Positions 1 through 5,600 of a stretch of DNA of 5,600 nucleotides are shown piece after piece. Numbering within the stretch: the first letter of the stretch is position 1; each line of letters begins with the position of its first letter. Made by a program: the position numbers and the translations under genes. The stretch is taken from the NCBI GenBank assembly GCA_030426865.1, contig JAUHXN010000200.1:1-5600 (forward strand), read 5' to 3'. Under the pieces are notes generated by a model. That model was not told the DNA's origin. It ran no database searches and worked only from the letters and a program-made list of their open reading frames with translations. The stretch comes from a bacterium (lineage in GTDB: Bacteria; Bacteroidota; Ignavibacteria; Kapaibacteriales; UBA2268).

Positions 1-739
1 TGGTAAAGAAATAGCAGAAGCAGCTGAAAATATTATTGATCAAGTTAATGCTATTAACTATAAAACAATGGCATATAATGGACAACTGACTGGCAAATTA
101 AAACTATCGGTTGTATCTACGGGAAAGTACGTCATGCCGTACTTTTTATCTGATTTCATAAATAAAAATAAAGGTATTCAGCTACAAATGGATGTAACAA
201 ATAAGACAAGTGTAATTAAAAGTCTTGAAAAGAATGAAGTTGATTTCTCACTAGTTTCAATACTACCGAATACCATCAATGTTGAAAAGATTGATTTAAT
301 CCAAAATAAATTATATTTAGTAGGTAAAGCTAATGTGAAAATCAAAAGCAAAAAGAGCTTAGCTAAGTTCTTTGAGGAAGAATCTTTAATCTATCGCGAA
401 AAAGGATCTGGTACACGCCAAACTATGGAATCCTTTTTAAAAAACAATAAAATTCCTGTTACTAGAAAAATGCAGTTAACTTCAAATGAAGCTGTAAAGC
501 AGGCACTTCTTGCTGGAATGGGTTATTCTTTTATGCCACTAATAGGTATAAAAAATGAAATAATGAACGAAAGTCTAAGAATTGTGGAGTTAAAAGATAC
601 TCCAGTAAAAACAATGTGGAGTTTGATTTGGCTTAAAGGTAAAAAACATACTCAAGTAGCAAGTGCTTTTTTAAAAGCACTTGAGGAAGAGAAGGAAAAA
701 ATCAAGAAAAATAAATTTGATTGGTATGAGAAGTATTAA
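1..739 (+). CDS. LysR-type transcriptional regulator, 5'-truncated by the window edge
   Basis: This is the effector-binding part of a LysR-family regulator, a cytoplasmic DNA-binding protein. The frame is open from base 2, so the first ATG at 68 is internal and not the start. About 245 residues are visible. LysR proteins usually run to about 300, so roughly the first 60 residues, the winged helix-turn-helix, lie off the left edge. The start of the visible stretch (EIAEAAENIIDQVNAI) fits the linker helix. It is followed by the usual first strand of the substrate-binding fold (TGKLKLSVVSTGKYVMPYFL) and a 'slEknEVDFSLV' segment matching the family's 'l..G..Dlai'. YREKGSGTR, then SNEAVKQALLAGMGYSFMPL, are typical of the CysB/CbbR/RbcR-like branch, where the GSGTR loop helps bind a small anionic effector. 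The C-terminus is very lysine- and glutamate-rich. It converges with the receptor gene and shares its stop region, so there is no evidence that it controls that operon. The true target and effector are not visible. The family call is firm; the subfamily is tentative. Confidence 0.93.
   Translation, partial: GKEIAEAAENIIDQVNAINYKTMAYNGQLTGKLKLSVVSTGKYVMPYFLSDFINKNKGIQLQMDVTNKTSVIKSLEKNEVDFSLVSILPNTINVEKIDLIQNKLYLVGKANVKIKSKKSLAKFFEEESLIYREKGSGTRQTMESFLKNNKIPVTRKMQLTSNEAVKQALLAGMGYSFMPLIGIKNEIMNESLRIVELKDTPVKTMWSLIWLKGKKHTQVASAFLKALEEEKEKIKKNKFDWYEKY
660..683. repeat. 24-base near-perfect palindrome inside the 3' end of the LysR gene
   Basis: Arms CAAGTGCTTTT (660-670) and AAAAGCACTTG (673-683) are exact reverse complements around a central TT. 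The element lies inside LysR coding sequence, 54 bases before its stop and just past the end of the convergent receptor operon. It could fold as a hairpin in either transcript, so it might serve as an end-of-transcript structure. No T-run follows on either strand, so it is not a classic intrinsic terminator. Confidence 0.5.
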
Positions 740-778
740 GGAGTAACACCAACAGTAAAATAAATACTTCTTCTCATA
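725..778. repeat. Imperfect dyad spanning the convergent stop codons
   Basis: GAAGTATT (730-737) is the exact reverse complement of AATACTTC (763-770), with a 25-base loop. The stem continues outward with TATGA (725-729) against TCATA (774-778) after a 3-base bulge. It spans the junction where the LysR and receptor genes meet. It could be a weak bidirectional terminator or stabilising stem, or chance in AT-rich sequence. Both arms are coding. Confidence 0.25.
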
Positions 779-3150
779 GCAGGTATAATACCAGGTCCTG
801 GGTAGCCAGTTGCTCGGCGAGTAAAGTAAGAATTATCGAGAATATTGTTAATTCCAGTTTCTATTTTGAATAAATCAAATTTATAACTCATTGATAAATC
901 AAACACATCATAACTTGGAATGATACCCGATATACTACCTGGGGCAGAAATTGCATTAGTCGCGTCGCTAAAATGCTCCATAGTGTATGAATAAGTCAAT
1001 GCAGCTGAGAACCCTTCCTCCTTGTAACTAACACCAGTTCTGAATATGATAGGAGGAGTGTATTCAACTTTTTTGTTATTATACGCTGCCTCTTTACTTT
1101 CTAGGAATATTGCATTTGTATAAGACCCATTAAAAAAGTAATTCAGTTCGTACCCATTAGATAATCCCAATAAAGTATTCATATTCATTTCGGTAAATAT
1201 TTCAGCTCCCACACTTCTACTATCAGAGATATTAGTTTTTAATACGTACGAAGTATATGTTTCCTGGTCTTCTTTTAGAACTGTTCCTATCTTATCATAA
1301 TAGTATAAGTAAAAGAAATTGGCATCGAAATAAAGAAGACTACCTACAGTTCCTCTAATTCCAATATCCCCAGAGTACCCGTTCTCATCTCTCAAATCAG
1401 AATCTATTCTCATATTTGGGTTTATTACTCTCATATCATTGAAAGTGACAGCTCTATAGTTCTGTGATATATTGATATAAGTTTCTAAATCTTCTGCAAT
1501 ATTGTATCCTGCACTAACACCTAATAATATGAATTCTCGAGTGTTACTCCTATCCTCAGATATAGTCTCTTGTTTGATTACATTACCAGCTAGGTCTTTG
1601 ACGATATTTGAATAATACCCCTCAGAGCCTGTAGTTATTCGTTCGTATCTAATACCTGGTGTTATTGATAGGTTAGGACTTAGTTTAAATAGATTCTCTG
1701 TAAAAAAGGCATAATTCATACTAGGATTTGTGTAATCATTTAGCATTTCATTACTAGAGTAGTCGAAATTTGCACCTGATTCACTATCGCCAAACCCTTG
1801 ACTTTGCAAAGTACGGCCATTATAAATTCTAAATCCAGTTAGTAAAGTAGAAGGCAGACTCTCCACCATATTATAGTTATAAAGTAACCTAGTTTCATTA
1901 CCTAAGTTCTGAAATGTACCTTTTATCAGGGTTCTATCTTCCATTGGGTCTGCTCTGTCGGGTCTAATAAGATAGCCCAAAGCATCTCTTTCAGCATCTA
2001 GGTAAAATACTCTTGAATTTAGTTTCAAATCGTTATTGATTTTATAGTCTAAAACAGCAGCCAATATATCCCAGTTAACTGAGAACCAGTTCCTATCCCT
2101 AACTGATTGCTCAGGATTATCTAAGAACATAGCATCTGTCAAGCCACCAGATTGCTGGGCAAGATAATTCATATGAGTAAATTCGGCTGTGATACTCAAA
2201 TCATTGGTAATCTGATAAGCATTTTTTATAAAAAAAGTAAGTGCATTGTAATTTGAGTTTGGACGGAAATCATTACCTTTTTTGTATTGTAGAAAACCGT
2301 AATAGTTCATATTCTCATAAGTACCACCGATACTATTAAAGGAACTAAAATTGTCATAGCTCGACATAGATTGTCTAGAAATAATATCTACCGGTTTAAC
2401 TTTAGAACCATCTTTCAATTTGAAATTTAGAAATCCCCCAAACTGAGTGCCATATTGCAATGAAGCTGCTCCACGAACTAACTCGATTTTCTCTAATGCT
2501 TCCATTGGTGGAGTATAGTAGCTCTCTGGATAACCTAGCGCGTCGGCTGCTATATCATAACCGTTTTGTCTAGTATTAAAATTGGAAACTCTATTAGGAC
2601 TAAGACCACGTCCACCTATGTTTAGTTGGATTCCTGAAGCATCATTTTCCCAAATATTTAATCCAGAAAACTTAGAAAATACTTGTCTTGCATTATTTGA
2701 AGCTAAATTAGCAGTCAAATTGTCTAAATATAAGGATTCGGATTTGCGTCCAGCATATATAGAAGCACCATCGACTGGTAACATATTGGACATACCAAAT
2801 CTATTAGTTTTGGTATCTTCTATTAGTACATCGTCGAATTTGGTAACCATTGTGTCAATAGTCAAATCCACTTCTTTAGTCTTATCTACAGAAATTGTCT
2901 TAGGATAACCAGATACATCATCTGTCGATGCAATTAGTGTATAATCTCCCTGGCTCAAATCAATCGAATATCTACCATTTATATCAGCCTGCATATATCT
3001 ATTAATCTCACGGACGAAGACTTTAGCTGAAGCGACTGGTTCACCGCTATTATTATAGTAAACAGTCCCAGAAAGATTCACTGAAGTATTGGCATTCGTA
3101 TAAAGAAAGCTAAATATTAATATTAATAGTATGTATTTAAAGAATTTCAA
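736..3150 (-). CDS. TonB-dependent outer-membrane receptor, FecA-like (probable ferric-chelate uptake)
   Basis: An 804-residue outer-membrane gated channel that would import a large ligand, probably a ferric complex, using TonB-ExbBD energy. Order of parts: signal peptide 1-20 (MKFFKYILLILIFSFLYTNA); carboxypeptidase-like regulatory (CarboxypepD_reg) beta-sandwich at about 24-100 (LSGTVYYNNSGEPVASAKV ... DINGRYSIDL), a Bacteroidota hallmark; a possible TonB box near 105-112 (FDDVLIED); plug at about 130-247 with NIGGRGLSPNR and the diagnostic MEALEKIELVRGAASLQYG; then a 22-strand-type barrel to the end. The closing motif NILDNSYFTRRATGYPGPG plus IIPA is common in Bacteroidota receptors annotated as ferric dicitrate (FecA) type. 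There is no N-terminal STN signalling domain, so no FecR/sigma signalling is implied. The start is TTG at 3150: an in-frame TAA lies directly upstream and the next Met is residue 53, which would delete the signal peptide. TTG overlaps the TGA of the HTTM gene. The protein ends in Thr-Pro rather than the usual terminal aromatic. The ligand cannot be named from sequence. Confidence 0.95.
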   Translation of the reverse strand: MKFFKYILLILIFSFLYTNANTSVNLSGTVYYNNSGEPVASAKVFVREINRYMQADINGRYSIDLSQGDYTLIASTDDVSGYPKTISVDKTKEVDLTIDTMVTKFDDVLIEDTKTNRFGMSNMLPVDGASIYAGRKSESLYLDNLTANLASNNARQVFSKFSGLNIWENDASGIQLNIGGRGLSPNRVSNFNTRQNGYDIAADALGYPESYYTPPMEALEKIELVRGAASLQYGTQFGGFLNFKLKDGSKVKPVDIISRQSMSSYDNFSSFNSIGGTYENMNYYGFLQYKKGNDFRPNSNYNALTFFIKNAYQITNDLSITAEFTHMNYLAQQSGGLTDAMFLDNPEQSVRDRNWFSVNWDILAAVLDYKINNDLKLNSRVFYLDAERDALGYLIRPDRADPMEDRTLIKGTFQNLGNETRLLYNYNMVESLPSTLLTGFRIYNGRTLQSQGFGDSESGANFDYSSNEMLNDYTNPSMNYAFFTENLFKLSPNLSITPGIRYERITTGSEGYYSNIVKDLAGNVIKQETISEDRSNTREFILLGVSAGYNIAEDLETYINISQNYRAVTFNDMRVINPNMRIDSDLRDENGYSGDIGIRGTVGSLLYFDANFFYLYYYDKIGTVLKEDQETYTSYVLKTNISDSRSVGAEIFTEMNMNTLLGLSNGYELNYFFNGSYTNAIFLESKEAAYNNKKVEYTPPIIFRTGVSYKEEGFSAALTYSYTMEHFSDATNAISAPGSISGIIPSYDVFDLSMSYKFDLFKIETGINNILDNSYFTRRATGYPGPGIIPAMRRSIYFTVGVTP
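3147..3150 (-). promoter_or_regulatory. TTGA stop-start overlap (translational coupling of HTTM and receptor genes)
   Basis: The receptor's TTG start (3150-3148) and the HTTM gene's TGA stop (3149-3147) share bases in a TTGA overlap, the TTG version of the common ATGA junction. No Shine-Dalgarno sequence is seen upstream, so receptor translation probably depends on ribosomes finishing the HTTM gene. The overlap is seen directly; coupling is inferred. Confidence 0.65.
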
Positions 3151-4490
3151 TTATTAGGTAATATCCAAGTATCTAAATCATCATGATATGACATTTTTGT
3201 CAAATCTACTTTATCGTTTATATATCTTTTACTGAAATTGCCATTCAGCTTTACAAATGAATCGGCATATATTTCAATATTTGTTTTTCCTTTCTTTGCA
3301 AAATCTTCTTCAATTATCTTCACAAATTGAAGAATAAGATCTGGCTGTGTTGACATTTGTTTCTCTTGATTAGGCGTAAGATAATCAGAATTCACTATCT
3401 CTATTTTATTTTCAGTGTCTTTGTCAACTACTGTGAAAAACACTGTGCCTGCCTTTTCCATCAACATAACTCGCCACGAGAAACGATATCCTTCTTCTTT
3501 CCAAAACAAATCACCTTTGTAAAACAAAAACCTTAATGGAATTGTAATCTGAATGATTGTAAAAATAAGGATAGATGTCATAACAACAGATTTCATAATA
3601 GGTCTGTAACTATGTGTAGTTACTATGTTGGTTTTATAATTGAAAATAGCTTTCAGCTTTTTAACTATATTAATTTGAAATGATTTATCGAAATATATAG
3701 TAGTCATTGCTATCATAACATAAGGAAAAACACCTATATTGAACAGTATCAAAGTTGAAAGATGGAACACTATAACGAATATATAAGCTATTTTCCTTGT
3801 TCTTTTGTAGATAAGAAAAGCAACAATAAACAAATCATAGATTGCACCAAACCAACTGAATAAATACGCAGTAGATTTTAGTTTAAGTAGCTCTCCAACT
3901 AGAAGTAAATGAGAATTAGCTGGTAGCCAGATAGACAAAGGCATTGCATCTATTAGCCAATCATAATTTAGTTTGGCTATACCAGCAAAAATGTAAACAA
4001 CAGCAACTTGAAATTTTATAATTAGTATAGTCCAATTAGGAATTGATTCTGTCTCGCCTTTTTTAGTTGCATCTACAGAAAAGCACCTTTCCGCGGGTAG
4101 GAACACCATTATAAATGCTATTAAAGATACGAAATAGTAGTGGTTTAGATAATACGTAATATCTATTAGTTCTATGTATAGAAACGACAATAGAAAAGTT
4201 ATAGAGGCGAACCTATATTTATAACCTATAGTTATAAGTATACTACTAAGTAACAAAGTACCGAACAAAAAATATATCCCTATTTCGCCAGGGTTTTGAA
4301 CCCAATGGAAATAAGGATATTTAAAATAGTGTTCAGGTTGGACGAAAAACTCAGTAACCCATCCTTTAGCTATAAAACGAATAGTAGAGAAGGTCATTAA
4401 TAACCCAAACACTATCCTGAAAAATGCGAGTGGTTCAGGATTGATTTCCTTGAAAAGAATATCCTTGAACTTCTTATTAATCACCATCAT
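3147..4490 (-). CDS. HTTM-domain membrane protein, vitamin K-dependent gamma-glutamyl carboxylase homologue
   Basis: A 447-residue inner-membrane protein of the HTTM family (horizontally transferred transmembrane domain), whose best-known member is animal gamma-glutamyl carboxylase. That enzyme couples oxidation of reduced vitamin K to carboxylation of Glu. Hydrophobic segments lie near 21-40, 69-88, 94-112, 118-131, 154-172, 205-227, 235-266 and 300-322. A soluble C-terminal domain (about 325-447) follows. By-eye alignment with the human enzyme gives AGIAKLNYDW (169-178) against AGVKKLDADW, placing K173 on the catalytic base K218; LNHYYF (115-120) on NNHSYL, placing H117 on H160; GYRFSW (334-339) on LYGYSW; and the C-terminal KVDL...TWILP on RVDI...SWVQP. 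The human Cys99-Cys450 disulfide is absent; C136 is the only cysteine. The protein stops where the human enzyme continues into its propeptide-binding and C-terminal parts. The start is ATG at 4490 inside the imelysin gene; ATG 4487 and GTG 4484 are alternatives. Family call firm. Actual carboxylase activity is unproven. Confidence 0.9.
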   Translation of the reverse strand: MMVINKKFKDILFKEINPEPLAFFRIVFGLLMTFSTIRFIAKGWVTEFFVQPEHYFKYPYFHWVQNPGEIGIYFLFGTLLLSSILITIGYKYRFASITFLLSFLYIELIDITYYLNHYYFVSLIAFIMVFLPAERCFSVDATKKGETESIPNWTILIIKFQVAVVYIFAGIAKLNYDWLIDAMPLSIWLPANSHLLLVGELLKLKSTAYLFSWFGAIYDLFIVAFLIYKRTRKIAYIFVIVFHLSTLILFNIGVFPYVMIAMTTIYFDKSFQINIVKKLKAIFNYKTNIVTTHSYRPIMKSVVMTSILIFTIIQITIPLRFLFYKGDLFWKEEGYRFSWRVMLMEKAGTVFFTVVDKDTENKIEIVNSDYLTPNQEKQMSTQPDLILQFVKIIEEDFAKKGKTNIEIYADSFVKLNGNFSKRYINDKVDLTKMSYHDDLDTWILPNN

Positions 4491-5568
4491 TATCTTGATA
4501 GTTGATTAGTATCCCCATTGCAGATACCATATCTGTTTTTAACAGTACAACGCTCTCTTGCATATTCTTGTATAAATCTTCAATTTTCGCTTTTTCAGAA
4601 GGAAGTTCAATTGATTTTCTGAATGGAATATCCATTTTATTCAATAGACTTATAGATTCATCAAATTCAGCTAGTATAACATCTGCTAATAATGCATCGT
4701 TTCGAGTAGCAGATAGCTGACTCAAATATTCATAAATATTATCTGTTTTTGTCAAATCATTATTTTCAGGACCAACAATAAATGTTCTATATGATTGTAA
4801 ATTAAACCCTAGAATTCTTGAAGAATTTAACGAATATGGTGCCTCAAAATGAAAGGGTAATACATCACTCAGTGAGATACCTATAGGAAATCCAACTTTA
4901 GCCCGCTTTGCAATTTCATAATCCTTAACAAATTCGTTTATCATTAATGAAAGAGAACTTCCTGCATCATTTCCTGTTTTTGATACAAACTCTTCTCTAT
5001 AAGATTGCCATTCATTTCTAACATAATCTATATTTGTTTTAATATCATTCACCAAATCTTCTAAATACGTAAGGACTTTAGCATCTGTGAATATTGCTTC
5101 TTGAGTTTGACTATCTACATTGTAGAGTAAATAATCTAATGCAGGGAAACCTTTTGCTTTGAAATTTGATGAAGTAGCTAGAGAATAAGTTCCAGTTTCT
5201 ATATTAGACTTTATTTTGATAGTATCTGTAGGGAAAGTATTAAGTGCTTGTCTGAGAACTACATCTTCAGCAGGACCAAATCCATAAGCTGAGCAATATT
5301 GCCAGCTATTACGCAAATCAGAAAAAGCTTGTCTTACTTTATTGAAGTTTTGTTCAGTATATTCCGCTTTTAATTCTATAAACCTCTCATTCAAAGTATT
5401 CGATTTTGTATATAAATCCTCGAAAGCAGGGATAATCAAATTATCAGCATAATTAACCAATAATGCTTTTTTGTCAATTTCTACTTTAGGGTTTCCACTA
5501 TTATCATCACTACAAGACAACGAAAAAGTGGAAAGTAATATCAAAAAAATTAGTTTTTTATAGGGCAC
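4477..5568 (-). CDS. Imelysin-family (peptidase M75-like / IrpA-like) lipoprotein
   Basis: A 363-residue exported lipoprotein of the imelysin family, iron-regulated surface or periplasmic proteins linked to iron uptake; peptidase activity in this family is doubtful. Residues 1-18 form a signal peptide (MPYKKLIFLILLSTFSLS) with lipidation at C19. The mature end Cys-Ser-Asp-Asp-Asn resembles the acidic lipoprotein export signal of Bacteroidota, so it may sit on the cell surface. Family marks are W89 with the following GFGPAED (96-102), KGFPALDYLLYN (139-150), AKVGFPIG (223-230), EAPYSLNSS (242-250) and a closing NYQDNDGD. The classical GxHxxE metal-site motif reads G140-F-P142-A-L-D145, so both the His and the Glu are changed. 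The start is GTG at 5568, required because no later Met precedes the lipobox. A strong GAAGGAG lies 6 bases upstream. It is the first visible gene of the operon and overlaps the next gene by 14 bases. The metal or ligand is not determined. Confidence 0.92.
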   Translation of the reverse strand: MPYKKLIFLILLSTFSLSCSDDNSGNPKVEIDKKALLVNYADNLIIPAFEDLYTKSNTLNERFIELKAEYTEQNFNKVRQAFSDLRNSWQYCSAYGFGPAEDVVLRQALNTFPTDTIKIKSNIETGTYSLATSSNFKAKGFPALDYLLYNVDSQTQEAIFTDAKVLTYLEDLVNDIKTNIDYVRNEWQSYREEFVSKTGNDAGSSLSLMINEFVKDYEIAKRAKVGFPIGISLSDVLPFHFEAPYSLNSSRILGFNLQSYRTFIVGPENNDLTKTDNIYEYLSQLSATRNDALLADVILAEFDESISLLNKMDIPFRKSIELPSEKAKIEDLYKNMQESVVLLKTDMVSAMGILINYQDNDGD

Positions 5569-5599
5569 CTTTTACTCCTTCAAAATTATATGCGTTTAC
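5558..5599 (-). other. Possible 3' tail of an upstream gene overlapping the imelysin start
   Basis: On the minus strand a frame is open from the right edge and ends at TAA (5560-5558), reading VNAYNFEGVKGAL. It would overlap the imelysin start by 11 bases, in keeping with the overlaps at the other two junctions. Only 13 codons are visible, so this is weak. An upstream gene could instead end at the TAA at 5588-5586 in another frame (…GKRI), or there may be no gene here. Confidence 0.2.
5575..5581 (-). promoter_or_regulatory. Shine-Dalgarno site deciding the GTG start of the imelysin gene
   Basis: On the minus strand GAAGGAG lies 6 bases before the GTG at 5568, an ideal spacing. This supports GTG as the real start, as does the signal peptide that only this start preserves. 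So strong a match is notable because many Bacteroidota genes lack one, and neither downstream gene of the operon shows a comparable site. Confidence 0.75.
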
Positions 5600-5600
5600 C

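Noticed and set aside
68..739. Treating ATG at 68 as the start of a short 223-residue LysR-like protein
   Set aside because: The frame is open upstream to the edge and encodes a plausible LysR linker helix, so the gene begins outside the window.
2582..2908. Plus-strand open frame of 108 codons inside the receptor gene
   Set aside because: It lies antisense to the plug-domain coding region of a clearly real TonB receptor, and its translation shows no recognisable domain or signal. It is a shadow frame.
3114..3131. AT-rich repeated TATTAA-like units near the receptor start
   Set aside because: They encode the Ile/Leu-rich hydrophobic core of the signal peptide, so low complexity is explained by coding.
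4502..4720. Plus-strand open frame of 72 codons inside the imelysin gene
   Set aside because: Antisense to an intact family member, with a Ser/Ile-rich translation typical of reverse-frame noise.
5581..5588. TAATTTTG on the minus strand, matching the Bacteroidota -7 promoter form TAnnTTTG
   Set aside because: It ends right at the Shine-Dalgarno site, so transcription would start within or after it and leave almost no leader. The matching -33 TTTG would lie outside the window, so it cannot be supported.

Overview
The window is AT-rich and reads as a chromosomal segment of a Bacteroidota bacterium, probably of the Flavobacteriia/Cytophagia type. The evidence is an outer-membrane receptor with an N-terminal carboxypeptidase-like regulatory domain before the TonB plug, a lipoprotein whose mature end begins Cys-Ser-Asp-Asp, little Shine-Dalgarno signal at internal operon starts, and low-GC codon use throughout. 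No RNA gene, insertion sequence, CRISPR array or phage gene was recognised. The window is almost fully coding.

Layout. Left edge (1-739, plus strand): the 3' part of a LysR-type regulator whose DNA-binding domain lies outside the window. The rest (5568 down to 736, minus strand) is a tight three-gene operon, read right to left: an imelysin-family lipoprotein, a multispanning membrane protein of the HTTM / vitamin K-dependent gamma-carboxylase family, and a FecA-like TonB-dependent receptor. The genes overlap by 14 and 4 bases, so they are very likely co-transcribed and translationally coupled. Two of the three use non-ATG starts (GTG and TTG). The receptor gene and the LysR gene converge with no intergenic space, their stop codons interlocking in one TTAA.

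How the genes may work together. Imelysin-like lipoproteins and FecA-like receptors both belong to bacterial iron acquisition, so the operon most likely serves iron (or another metal/chelate) uptake at the outer membrane. The striking member is the middle gene. It aligns by eye with animal gamma-glutamyl carboxylase through the membrane core and into the lumenal domain, and it keeps the lysine and histidine matching human K218 and H160. If active, it would use menaquinol and act on exported polypeptides at the periplasmic face. The two co-encoded exported proteins are the obvious candidate substrates or partners. That link is an inference from gene order and motif conservation, not something the sequence proves. 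The operon promoter and any upstream partner lie beyond the right edge.
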